The notes beneath the pieces are model-generated. The model was not told the DNA's origin. It ran no database searches and worked only from the letters and a program-made list of their open reading frames with translations. Shown here one piece after another: positions 9,133-17,553 of a stretch of DNA of 64,000 nt. The stretch lies in the NCBI GenBank assembly GCA_013299105.1, contig JAAFJY010000039.1, positions 1 through 64,000 of the forward strand, in the 5' to 3' direction. Made by a program: the position numbers and the translations under genes. The first letter of the stretch is position 1; each line of letters opens with the position of its first letter. This stretch comes from Chitinophagales bacterium (GTDB lineage: Bacteria > Bacteroidota > Bacteroidia > Chitinophagales > Saprospiraceae).

Positions 9133-10116
9133 ATGAACGCATTGCACCGTTGGCGGGCCGTTTGGCAACCAGAAATGTACCACGGCTGGGGTCGTACCCG
9201 AAACTATTTTGAAGGTTGGTACTACAAAATAGTCGATGCCAAAGGGCAAAATGCCTTGGCCATCATCCCTGGCATCAGCATGGACGCCGAGGGGAAGCAA
9301 CATGCTTTCATTCAGGTGATGGATGGAATTCGTTGCAAAGCAGAATACCATCGGTTTGAGGCCAATGATTTTCGCCCCAGTTCCGATCGTTTTGCACTCC
9401 AGTTGGGTCCGAATTATTTTGACCCTAGCCATTTGAAATTAGACCTGCCTGGACTAAAAGCTGATTTGCAATTGTACGACCCTACACCTTGGCCCAAAAT
9501 GCTGGGCGCACCTGGTATTATGGGTTGGTTTGGTTTTGTGCCTTTTATGGAGTGCTACCACGGCGTGGTGAGCTTGCACCATGCTTTGAGTGGAAGTTTA
9601 TGCCTGAATGGTGAAGACCTGGATTTTACTGGAGGCATTGGTTACATCGAAAAAGATTGGGGTACTTCTTTTCCTCAAAGCTGGATATGGCTGCAAAGCA
9701 ATCATTTCGATACACCAAGTCCTACCTGCTTATTGGCCTCTGTGGCGCGAATTCCTTGGTTGGGTACTCATTTTATCGGCTACATCGTGGGGTTTTATTG
9801 GGAGGGAAAATTGCATCGCTTTGCCACGTACACGGGTGCCAAAATGAAAGCACAACTGGGTGAAAAAGAAGTAATTTTGGCTTTCAAGGATGGGGAGTAT
9901 CTCTTAGAAATCATTGCCCAACCTGGTCCAGGTGCCAATTTGATCTCCCCTATCAGCGGCGAAATGACGGGCAAAGTCAATGAAAGTATCCAAGCCAAGG
10001 CCGAAGTTCGATTTTATCGAAAAGATCAACTCCTGTTCAGCGGCACTGGCCAACATGCAGGACTGGAAGTTGCAGGCCCGGTAGAACAACTGCTTTGCGA
10101 TGATTGGCGACGATGA
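9133..10116 (+). CDS. Tocopherol-cyclase-like protein
   Basis: 327 residues starting MNALHRWRAVWQPEMYHG. The segment GWGRTRNYFEGWYYK, the later GYIEKDWGTSFP and the WIWLQSNHF block are hallmarks of the tocopherol cyclase (VTE1) family, a two-lobed lipocalin-like beta-barrel fold. Plant VTE1 closes the chromanol ring of vitamin E. Bacterial relatives are widespread but their substrate is unknown, and no other tocopherol gene is visible here, so a cyclase or lipid-binding role is inference. There is no signal peptide. It is divergent from atpD and stands alone on its strand. Full length, no disruption seen. Confidence 0.85.
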   Translation: MNALHRWRAVWQPEMYHGWGRTRNYFEGWYYKIVDAKGQNALAIIPGISMDAEGKQHAFIQVMDGIRCKAEYHRFEANDFRPSSDRFALQLGPNYFDPSHLKLDLPGLKADLQLYDPTPWPKMLGAPGIMGWFGFVPFMECYHGVVSLHHALSGSLCLNGEDLDFTGGIGYIEKDWGTSFPQSWIWLQSNHFDTPSPTCLLASVARIPWLGTHFIGYIVGFYWEGKLHRFATYTGAKMKAQLGEKEVILAFKDGEYLLEIIAQPGPGANLISPISGEMTGKVNESIQAKAEVRFYRKDQLLFSGTGQHAGLEVAGPVEQLLCDDWRR

Positions 10117-10413
10117 ATGAATGATTTACAAGCCAACGACTAAAAGCTTACCCTGCTCGCATTTCGGCCAAAAAAAGTCAACTCCCGCCCCCTCTTCGCC
10201 ATTTTTTTACGCCATTGCTGGGCATCAACTCCAAAAAACAGGCTTGATGGACCAATAATTGCCTGCTTTTTTGCCTCTAAACCGCTAGGCTAAGTTTTTA
10301 TGCCAATGATTTGAAATACTGTGGTTGAAAAACTATTTTTGCCGCTGGCGTAATCTGTATGCCAAATATTTTTGTAAATTGAGGACTAGTTTTTAGTCTA
10401 AAACTCAAAAATC

Positions 10414-10998
10414 GTGGGGAGTATTCAATTTCGCGTACAGCTGAATGATATCCAACCTGCTATTTGGAGATCTTTCCAACTGGATCAAGAAGAAACTTTC
10501 TTTGATCTGCACGAGGTGATCCAAATCGTGATGGGTTGGGAAAACGCACACCTGTTTGAATTCAATGTGCAAAATCGCCGCATCGGACTCATGCCCGAAG
10601 AAGAAGACCTTTGGGATGGTGACGAAAATGTAGAAGACAGTGAAATGATCGCCCTGAGTGAGTTGACGCTGACTGAAGGTGACAAATTTCTTTATACCTA
10701 TGACTTCGGCGATAGTTGGGAGCATACCCTCACCGTAGAAAAAATCTTGCCTCAGTCAACAGAGTGTCCCAAATGTGTAGGTGGAGCCAGGGCTTGCCCG
10801 CCCGAAGATGTGGGTGGTTTACCTGGTTACGAAGGGTTTTTGGAAGCAATTTCAGATCCCAATCATCCTGAACATGAAGATTACATTGATTGGATCGAAG
10901 AGTATGACGCCGAGGAGTTCAACCTTGAAGACGTGAACGAAGCCTTGATGGAATTCAACGATTGGCGTCAAGATCTCTTTTCAGAAGAAGAGGAGTAA
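10414..10998 (+). CDS. Plasmid pRiA4b ORF-3-like protein
   Basis: 194 residues from a GTG codon at 10414; no ATG lies near the conserved start. The block QFRVQLNDIQPAIWRSFQL, then FFDLHEVIQIVMGWENAHL, and the later YTYDFGDSWEH motif are characteristic of the pRiA4b ORF-3 family. The C-terminus is very acidic, rich in Glu and Asp. The family is common in bacteria and mobile DNA but its biochemical role is not established. A strong hairpin terminator follows about 85 bp after the stop. The gene is monocistronic. Confidence 0.85.
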   Translation: MGSIQFRVQLNDIQPAIWRSFQLDQEETFFDLHEVIQIVMGWENAHLFEFNVQNRRIGLMPEEEDLWDGDENVEDSEMIALSELTLTEGDKFLYTYDFGDSWEHTLTVEKILPQSTECPKCVGGARACPPEDVGGLPGYEGFLEAISDPNHPEHEDYIDWIEEYDAEEFNLEDVNEALMEFNDWRQDLFSEEEE

Positions 10999-11083
10999 GC
11001 GTCACCAAGAAATACTTTTGTTCAATTTGAAGCCGATGTGGGACTTTTCCCCTCGGCTTTTATTTTTGGAGGCACACAAAAGA

Positions 11084-11126
11084 CAGGGGTATTCCAAAAT
11101 CATCTCTGGAATACTCCTGCTTTTTT
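11084..11126 (+). terminator. Rho-independent terminator after the pRiA4b-type gene
   Basis: CAGGGGTATTCCA (11084-11096) pairs with TGGAATACTCCTG (11107-11119), with one G-U wobble, and is followed by CTTTTTTT. Positioned between convergent genes, it may also slow transcription arriving from the DUF3108 gene on the other strand. Confidence 0.8.
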
Positions 11127-11149
11127 TAGGGCCTAGGCCTCAAAATTTT

Positions 11150-12049
11150 TCAGTTCTTTTTGGTGCCTTCACCCTCATCCTCTGGGCTGATTTCTTCGCC
11201 CTCTTTTTTCTCTTTCACCTTGGCCGTCATTTTATAACGCAGACCATTGTACTCTTGTAAGATGATTTTCACCGAACCCACCGAAATTGGAGTTTCGATC
11301 ATCAAAGGCAAGCGGTTTTTGTCGTCTGACACCCAAACCGTCAAGTTGTTGTCTTCCTTGAAAATGTAGCCTTTGATCACTTCTGGATTGAACGCAACGG
11401 CTTTGAAATGGCCCAGGCCGCGTATCTTCTTGTCTGCGTACTTGCCTTTGTAGTTCACTTTCAAAGGCCAGGTTTTTTTGTCGATGAAAATTTTGATCGG
11501 AAAATCCTGGCCAGGTTTCATCTGGTCAAAACTGATGTTGCGGGCACAATATACCATCGAAAGAATGTCGTGGATGCAAGGATCTGCACTGTAGGTGGTT
11601 TCTTCAGCAGTCTCTTTGGTTTTGCCGCGCAGAGAAACCACTTTGCCATTGTCGCGGTCAAAAGTTAGTTTGTCATACAAGCGATACTTGCCTTCTTGCA
11701 CATCGCGGGTAGCGGAAATGGGCAGCAGCGTAGTTTTGTCAACGGTTACATCATACTTATCGCGTACTTTGAAAAAACCATCGTAGCCCTTGAAAGTACG
11801 ACCATGTGCAGAGTAATGGTAAGAGTTGCCAAGGTCTTCTACTTTGAAAGTCACCTCTCCTGCTGACATCCAGATGAAGTTCCAGTTGTAAAAGACTTTG
11901 AAAACCATCGTTTCACCACTGCGAAAAGCCGTGTTGTCCATATCGCATTGGTCATTGGGAAACAAGGGAAGCACCTTCTTCACGCGCTCAGGTGCGGGGC
12001 TGGAAAAAGCCAGGAACAAAAATACCAGTGCCAAGGCAACCAATTTCAT
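11150..12049 (-). CDS. DUF3108 family exported protein
   Basis: About 299 residues from the ATG at 12049 (MKLVALALVFLFLAFSS), giving a normal signal peptide; a start 27 bp upstream is possible. After the signal peptide come FRSGETMVFKVFYNW and the SAGEVTFKV block, typical of the DUF3108 family of periplasmic beta-barrel-like proteins in Bacteroidota. The Lys/Glu-rich C-terminus (KVKEKKEGEEISPEDEGEG) is low-complexity. Function is unknown; a lipid- or outer-membrane-related periplasmic role has been suggested for relatives by context only. It is the last of three minus-strand genes after the MscS and LPG-synthase-type genes, separated by 83 bp from the latter. Confidence 0.85.
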   Translation of the reverse strand: MKLVALALVFLFLAFSSPAPERVKKVLPLFPNDQCDMDNTAFRSGETMVFKVFYNWNFIWMSAGEVTFKVEDLGNSYHYSAHGRTFKGYDGFFKVRDKYDVTVDKTTLLPISATRDVQEGKYRLYDKLTFDRDNGKVVSLRGKTKETAEETTYSADPCIHDILSMVYCARNISFDQMKPGQDFPIKIFIDKKTWPLKVNYKGKYADKKIRGLGHFKAVAFNPEVIKGYIFKEDNNLTVWVSDDKNRLPLMIETPISVGSVKIILQEYNGLRYKMTAKVKEKKEGEEISPEDEGEGTKKN

Positions 12050-12132
12050 TATCCGGGAATACACGCTCATGCTCAAAGGATTTTAGCAGACTGACAATCA
12101 GTTGTTTAATGACCAGTTTTGAATTTACAAAA

Positions 12133-13110
12133 TTACTGCTTTTTGACGATAAAAATCAAGCCAAGTAACGCTGGGAAAAGCAAATTTAGTGTGAATAAGG
12201 TATAAGAAGCTGCCAGGATGTTCAAATCTGCATCGGACCAAATGCCCCAAACCAACAACGCGATTTCGCCCCGAGCCAATAGCGCAGCCAAAGGAGGAAA
12301 TGGTAAAGCTGTTTGCAATAAGTAAATGGTCCCAACCCCACTCAAGGCCGCGTCGAGCGGTAAAAACAAACCATAAAAACGCAAGATGCAATAATACTGG
12401 AAAGCATAAATCAAATAGCGCAACAAGGCCAATCCGATTCCCTGCCAGAGTAAGGTTTGGTCAAACCCCATGATTACCCCCAAACCTTGGCGGATGCGAA
12501 CTTTTAATTTCAGCAAGGGTGGTTTTTCCTGTAAAAAAGGTTGTCGCCAAAGCAAGGCAGGTAGGGAGTATGCTAGGAAGAGCAATGCCAACAACATCAA
12601 CAAATCGAAGAGCAAGAGCCAGTGCCAATCCAAGTGCCAATGCCCTTGGGCGTAATACTGCACAAACCACAACAGGGCAGGCAAACCTGCCGCAAAAAGT
12701 ACCAATAACTGGCAATAATTAGCGGCCAAGGTAGCTGCCATTTGCTTTTCGCGTTCTACTGAGGGCACCATCATCCAGCGCCCCAGGTAATCGCCACTCC
12801 GATTGGGTAAGAGCATAGACGCCGCAACACCTCCCAAAACTGCTTTGAAACTTTCCCAAAACTGCATTTCGCTCCAGCCCTGCTGAAACAAACGCCATTT
12901 TTTCGTTTCAAGAAACCAGTTGAACGGCATCAGACATAGGGTGAAAAAAAACCAGTGCAAGTCTCCTTTTTGCCATTTGAGCCAAAAAATGGGGCCTAAT
13001 TTGGCCAAACTCCCTTTTCCGCCCAATTCATGCCAAAGGCTGATCAAAAGCAAAAGCACAAGCCCAATTTTTAATAGACTTGGCCAGAATGCAAGGTGGG
13101 ATTTATTCAA
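12133..13110 (-). CDS. Lysylphosphatidylglycerol synthase TM-domain (UPF0104-type) membrane protein
   Basis: 325 residues, about eight hydrophobic helices. The block NWFLETKKWRLF, then SMLLPNRSGDYLGRW, matches the membrane flippase-like domain of MprF/UPF0104 proteins. The soluble lysyl-transferase domain is absent, as in most Bacteroidota homologs. The likely start is a TTG at 13110, since no in-frame ATG lies nearby, and it overlaps the last 8 bp of the MscS-like gene, implying translational coupling. The activity of stand-alone domains is not settled; lipid translocation is the usual inference. Confidence 0.82.
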   Translation of the reverse strand: MNKSHLAFWPSLLKIGLVLLLLISLWHELGGKGSLAKLGPIFWLKWQKGDLHWFFFTLCLMPFNWFLETKKWRLFQQGWSEMQFWESFKAVLGGVAASMLLPNRSGDYLGRWMMVPSVEREKQMAATLAANYCQLLVLFAAGLPALLWFVQYYAQGHWHLDWHWLLLFDLLMLLALLFLAYSLPALLWRQPFLQEKPPLLKLKVRIRQGLGVIMGFDQTLLWQGIGLALLRYLIYAFQYYCILRFYGLFLPLDAALSGVGTIYLLQTALPFPPLAALLARGEIALLVWGIWSDADLNILAASYTLFTLNLLFPALLGLIFIVKKQ

Positions 13111-14467
13111 AAGCTGGCGGGTTATTGGGCACGGATTTGATCCAAATATCGCTTTGCGGAAAGGGAATCACGATGTTGTTTTCTCGGAAAAGTCGGTCGA
13201 TGCTAAAGCGGATATCACTTCTCAAGTCTTCGATGAACATGAATTCGTCGGTCCAGAAATGGATCTCAAAATCAAGGCTAGAGTTGCCAAATTGCACCAT
13301 ACGCACAAAAGGCGCGGGGTTTTCCATCACTTTTACTTGTTCGGCAGCGGCCCGCAGCAGCAGGTTTTTAACCAATTCGGTATCGCTGCCATAGGACACT
13401 CCAACTGCCACGTTGAAGCGGGCCACATCGTCGCCGTGGCTCCAACTGGTGACATTGTTGACAACCAGTTTGGAGTTGGGGACGATTACACTGCGGTTGT
13501 CACGGGTTTGCACAATGGAGGTACGCAGGCCAATGCGCATGACCTTGCCCACCAAACCGTCGATTTCAACCCAATCGGCTACCTCAATTGAGCGTTCAAA
13601 CAGGAGTAAAATACCCGAAAAGAAATCGTTGAAAGTCTGCTGCAATCCGATTCCCACGCCCACCAACAAGGCCACCGCCCCACCCGCGATCACAGTGATG
13701 TTTACGCCTAACAAATGAAGCGCGATCAAGGCTGCAAAGAAGTAGATAAAATAGTTGATGAGCCTGTTGATGGCATATTGGGCACCGATGTTGATGCGCC
13801 GCCGGCGATAAAACCCAGTCAAAAACAAGTGTACAATCAGCCAGGTCAGAAGTTGTGCGATCAAGATCACCAGCGCAGCAATCAGTAGGTTGGAGATGTA
13901 CAAATGGTATTCTACTTTGCCCAACTTGCCTTGGTGCAGCAGTAAGTCTACCCGAAATAAACGGATTAGCAGCAAGGCGGCTAATGTGTAGGTAACATAC
14001 TTGATGTAACGGTTCGAAACTTTCCAGTCGCGCTCTACACCTGCTTGGCCGCCCAGCAGAAAAGGTCTCTTTTGTCGTTCTTGTTTTTTAAAAAAACCTC
14101 GAAGGATCACCCGCCCAATGATCAGGTCACTCAAGCGAGCGATTTGCCAAATCACGAGCCCTTGAAGTAAAGTAGACAACCCTACCCAATGCTCCTGCCG
14201 CTCGTAGAACTTAGGGTCAATACCCGAAAACCAAACCCAAAACAAAAGGGTGCAAAATAAAATCAGCGGTTGCAGTCGGCGGATGACTTGCCGCTGCCGC
14301 TCGGCTTCAGTGGGGAATTTGCGCAGAATAGCTGGCAGGCCCCAATAAGTCAATAACCAATCGAAGGACAACAAAAGGGCAAAAAGTGATGCCAATTCAA
14401 TCAGGTGCTCTCCCCTGATCTCATAACCCATGATCGAAAATACAACGCTGTGCCAAAACTGATTCAT
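13103..14467 (-). CDS. MscS-family mechanosensitive channel
   Basis: About 454 residues from the ATG at 14467 (MNQFWHSVVF). Five or so N-terminal hydrophobic segments precede the pore helix and MscS core: GGAVALLVGVGIGLQQTFNDFFSG, split by the usual Gly/Ala packing, then the beta domain WVEIDGLVGKVMRIGLRTSIV and the RDNRSVIVPNSKLV motif. The C-terminal alpha/beta domain is complete. It is an inner-membrane tension-gated channel that releases solutes on osmotic down-shock. The downstream LPG-synthase-type gene begins inside its 3' end. Confidence 0.92.
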   Translation of the reverse strand: MNQFWHSVVFSIMGYEIRGEHLIELASLFALLLSFDWLLTYWGLPAILRKFPTEAERQRQVIRRLQPLILFCTLLFWVWFSGIDPKFYERQEHWVGLSTLLQGLVIWQIARLSDLIIGRVILRGFFKKQERQKRPFLLGGQAGVERDWKVSNRYIKYVTYTLAALLLIRLFRVDLLLHQGKLGKVEYHLYISNLLIAALVILIAQLLTWLIVHLFLTGFYRRRRINIGAQYAINRLINYFIYFFAALIALHLLGVNITVIAGGAVALLVGVGIGLQQTFNDFFSGILLLFERSIEVADWVEIDGLVGKVMRIGLRTSIVQTRDNRSVIVPNSKLVVNNVTSWSHGDDVARFNVAVGVSYGSDTELVKNLLLRAAAEQVKVMENPAPFVRMVQFGNSSLDFEIHFWTDEFMFIEDLRSDIRFSIDRLFRENNIVIPFPQSDIWIKSVPNNPPAFE

Positions 14468-14640
14468 GCGATAAAGGTACAATGGAGTAGGCAAAAGCAA
14501 TCAGTATTGCTTCAAAATATGCAAAATAGGGAACTTGTAAGCTGAACGTCAAATACTTTCCTTGCAGTATCGTTTTTTTGAAGCCATTTCCAGTATATTA
14601 GACGCCAAAACCCAGTACTTTTCTTTTGAAACTTCGAATA

Positions 14641-17343
14641 ATGAAAATAACCTTAACTATTTATACACTGCTCTTCGTGTTCATTGTTATTCCCTTTTTT
14701 GCAAAAGCACAAAATGTGAATAAACATGTGCCTGGTGAGATTTTGGTGAAATTCCGCCCCGAAGTCCGTGCGAGTGCTTGGCAAGAGCAAAAACAAACCT
14801 TGCGCGCAGCAGCCCCTTCCTTTGCATTAGACGTCTGTATTTCTGAGCCGATGGGCATCTGGAAACTGCGTTTCGACCCGACCTTAACCGACGAAAACGA
14901 GTTGTTGGCACGCCTGCGTCGTGATCCGGCCATAGAGTTGGCTCAGTTCAACCACTATGTTGAATTGCGCTCGGTTACGCCCAACGACCCCGATTTTAGC
15001 CGTCAATGGAATTTCAACAATACGGGCCAAGAGGGTGGCATCGCAAGCACGGACTTGGGTATGCTCAAAGCCTGGGACATCACTACAGGCGGGGTAACCC
15101 TAGCTGGGGACACCATCGTGGTATGTGTAATCGACAATGGAATCGACACTGCCCACCAAGACTTGCGCAACAATATTTGGGTCAATCGCCAGGAAATACC
15201 CGGCAACAACCGTGATGACGACGAAAATGGCTACATTGACGACACCTGGGGCTGGAATGTACGCCGCAAAAACGACAACATCAGCGATGCCAATTTTCAT
15301 GGTACTTCAGTAGCAGGAGTAGTTGGTGCTACAGGCAATAACCGCCGAGGCATTGCAGGCATCAACTGGCGGGTGAAAGTAATGGGGGTGGTAGGCGGCT
15401 ACGACGCTTCAACTGAAGACCTCATTATCCAAGCCTATACTTATCCTTTTATCCAAAGGCGTTTGTACAATCGCACCGGGGGTAAGAAAGGTGCTTTTGT
15501 AGTAGCTACCAACGCATCTTGGGGCATCGACGGTGGCCGTACCGCAGATTACCCCATCTGGTGCAATTTTTACGATAGCCTGGGCCGACAAGGCATCCTC
15601 AATGTCAATGCTACGGACAACTTGATTGGCAAAAACACCGACCTAGACGGCGACATGCCCGGCGATTGCAGCTCGAATCACCTGATCGTAGTAACCAGCC
15701 TTGATCGAAATGGTGTTTTGAAGCGCTCACATGGCTCCAAAAGTGTGGATATTGCGGCCCTGGGTGAAGAAAATTACCTCTTGGCCAATCGCAATACTTA
15801 CCGTTTGGATTCGGGCACTTCTTTTGCTGCTCCGCAGGTTACAGGGGCGGTCGCCTTGCTCTATTCAGCGCCTTGCCCCACCCTGGCCTCTGTGGCGAGG
15901 CGAGACCCCGAAGGAGCTTCTTTGCTCTTGAGAAAAGTGATTTTGCAAAGCGCCAAACCCCTGCCAGCCCTTCAAGACAAGGTCGCAACTGGGGGGTATT
16001 TGAATGTATTGGCCAGCTTGCAAGCCCTGCTCAATACTTGCGGTAATTGCCCACCTTTGCTAAGCGTTCGGGCAAGCAATATTACAGTACAGGAGGCCAG
16101 CGTCACTTGGACTTCCAATGACAGTATCCGACGCATAGATTTCCGCTATCGGATCAAAGGTGCAGCCAACTGGACCACTCTGGAAAACGCCATCTCACCC
16201 CTGGCGCTGAAAAACTTGCAAGCTTGCACCGATTACGAGTTTCAGGTCAAGTCGGTTTGCCGCACCAGCATCAATGATTACGAAGAACTTTTTGCCTTCC
16301 GCACCGACGGCTGTTGTGAACCGCCTACTACCCTAAACATTCCAACGGGTATCATTTCGTCTGCCATCATCCGTTGGCCAGCGGTGACTTTGGCAACGGG
16401 CTATAATTTCCGTTACCGGCCCGTAGGCACCAATAATTGGATTACCAGCAATCCACCGTTTACCTCTGTTAACCTGCGGGATTTGCTGCCTTGTACTCCT
16501 TATGAGGCCCAGATTCAAAGCCAATGCCCAGGTGGTACGGTTTCTCAATTCAGCCGTTCCTACAATTTCACCACAGGCAATTGTGGGGCCTGCCTGGACC
16601 TAAATTACTGCAAACCTGGCCTGGCACCAAGTAGCGCTACTGACGAATGGATCCGCAGGGTGCAAATCGACAATTTCACCAATACCAGCCGTCAGGAAGG
16701 GTATGGAGATTTTACGGGTTTGAAAGGTTTGAAATTGACGACTGGCAAAAATTACAATGCCAATATTCGTTTGGGCGTAAAAAATACGGCGGCTTTGGCC
16801 ACGGAGTTTGTGGTCATTTGGCTCGACCTCAATCAGAATGGCGACTTTACCGACAACGAGATCCTGTACAACTCAGGAGCGAGACGCGATACCGTTTTCA
16901 ACATTTTACTCAATGTACCAAGCACTGCCAAAGCTGGCCTGACCCGCTTGCGAGTGGCTTTGCGGTACAACTCCGAGCCCACGGCTTGTGTTTTTCCTTC
17001 CAATGCATTCGGCGAAGTGGAAGACTACTGCTTGACCATTGAGGGTGTAAATACCAGTTTGCGGCCTGAGCCCATCTCCAACCTGATTTTAAGTGTATGG
17101 CCCAACCCATCGAGCACCGATTTTGAGGTACAAATTCGCAGCAATGAACGTCGGGAAGCCTTGCAAATGGAAGTTTTAAATGCCCAGGGACAGCGTATTT
17201 TTAGCCGCTCAATGCAAATCCAGGCTTGGCAAGTTCAAAGCGAAAACATCCCGGCTCAACAATGGCCCATTGGGATATACTTCCTGCGTTTATTGAGCAA
17301 CAAAGGAGAAGTGTTGTCGCGTAAACTGATCAAAAGCGATTGA
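14641..17343 (+). CDS. Secreted subtilisin-like (S8) serine protease with Fn3-like, GEVED and T9SS sorting domains
   Basis: 900 residues from the ATG at 14641. An upstream TTG would add five residues before the signal peptide (MKITLTIYTLLFVFIVIPFF). An inhibitor-like prodomain (VPGEILVKFRPEV) precedes the S8 catalytic domain with Asp165 (VIDNGID), His220 (NFHGTSVAG) and Ser394 (DSGTSFAAP). Two Fn3-like repeats with paired Cys follow (the ACTDYEFQVKSVC style), then a GEVED domain (ACLDLNYC ... GEVEDYCLTIE) and a C-terminal T9SS type-A sorting domain (VWPNPSSTDFEV ... YFLRLLSNKGEVLSRKLIKSD). All catalytic residues are present. It should cross the inner membrane by Sec, the outer membrane by T9SS, and degrade external protein. 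A close paralog follows 131 bp downstream, so this is a tandem duplication. Confidence 0.94.
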   Translation: MKITLTIYTLLFVFIVIPFFAKAQNVNKHVPGEILVKFRPEVRASAWQEQKQTLRAAAPSFALDVCISEPMGIWKLRFDPTLTDENELLARLRRDPAIELAQFNHYVELRSVTPNDPDFSRQWNFNNTGQEGGIASTDLGMLKAWDITTGGVTLAGDTIVVCVIDNGIDTAHQDLRNNIWVNRQEIPGNNRDDDENGYIDDTWGWNVRRKNDNISDANFHGTSVAGVVGATGNNRRGIAGINWRVKVMGVVGGYDASTEDLIIQAYTYPFIQRRLYNRTGGKKGAFVVATNASWGIDGGRTADYPIWCNFYDSLGRQGILNVNATDNLIGKNTDLDGDMPGDCSSNHLIVVTSLDRNGVLKRSHGSKSVDIAALGEENYLLANRNTYRLDSGTSFAAPQVTGAVALLYSAPCPTLASVARRDPEGASLLLRKVILQSAKPLPALQDKVATGGYLNVLASLQALLNTCGNCPPLLSVRASNITVQEASVTWTSNDSIRRIDFRYRIKGAANWTTLENAISPLALKNLQACTDYEFQVKSVCRTSINDYEELFAFRTDGCCEPPTTLNIPTGIISSAIIRWPAVTLATGYNFRYRPVGTNNWITSNPPFTSVNLRDLLPCTPYEAQIQSQCPGGTVSQFSRSYNFTTGNCGACLDLNYCKPGLAPSSATDEWIRRVQIDNFTNTSRQEGYGDFTGLKGLKLTTGKNYNANIRLGVKNTAALATEFVVIWLDLNQNGDFTDNEILYNSGARRDTVFNILLNVPSTAKAGLTRLRVALRYNSEPTACVFPSNAFGEVEDYCLTIEGVNTSLRPEPISNLILSVWPNPSSTDFEVQIRSNERREALQMEVLNAQGQRIFSRSMQIQAWQVQSENIPAQQWPIGIYFLRLLSNKGEVLSRKLIKSD

Positions 17344-17388
17344 CCTACCCAGTCCAAAACCAATGAAAACCAATTTTCACCCTTTAAG

Positions 17389-17553
17389 AGGATGTTTAAA
17401 TTTAGAATTGAAGTCAAAAATGAGCCAGTTTTCGTCCAGTCGAGGCGCAAAAAGCGAAGTTATGCAGCGCATAATGAGCATTTTTTGGAACGGCGTAAAT
17501 CAAGACTTAGGCGGAGCCATTTTGGGCCAAGGAAAAATTTTTAAACATACTCT
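17389..17553. repeat. 165-bp element with terminal inverted repeats (MITE-like)
   Basis: The left end reads AGAGGATGTTTAAATTT. The right end, read in reverse complement, is AGAGTATGTTTAAAAATTT, so the ends form imperfect terminal inverted repeats of about 17 bp. No transposase fits in 165 bp. It lies between the two tandem proteases and runs straight into the signal-peptide codons of the second. The same end sequence borders the element at 20233-20735. Confidence 0.6.

Noticed and set aside
11018-11260. 80-residue frame containing a hydrophobic stretch
   Set aside because: It runs through the terminator hairpin at 11084-11126 and into the 3' end of the DUF3108 gene on the other strand.
14500-14640. 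tRNA or small RNA in the gap before the first S8 protease
   Set aside because: No cloverleaf, anticodon arm or CCA-like end could be built here; likewise for the other gaps that I scanned by eye.
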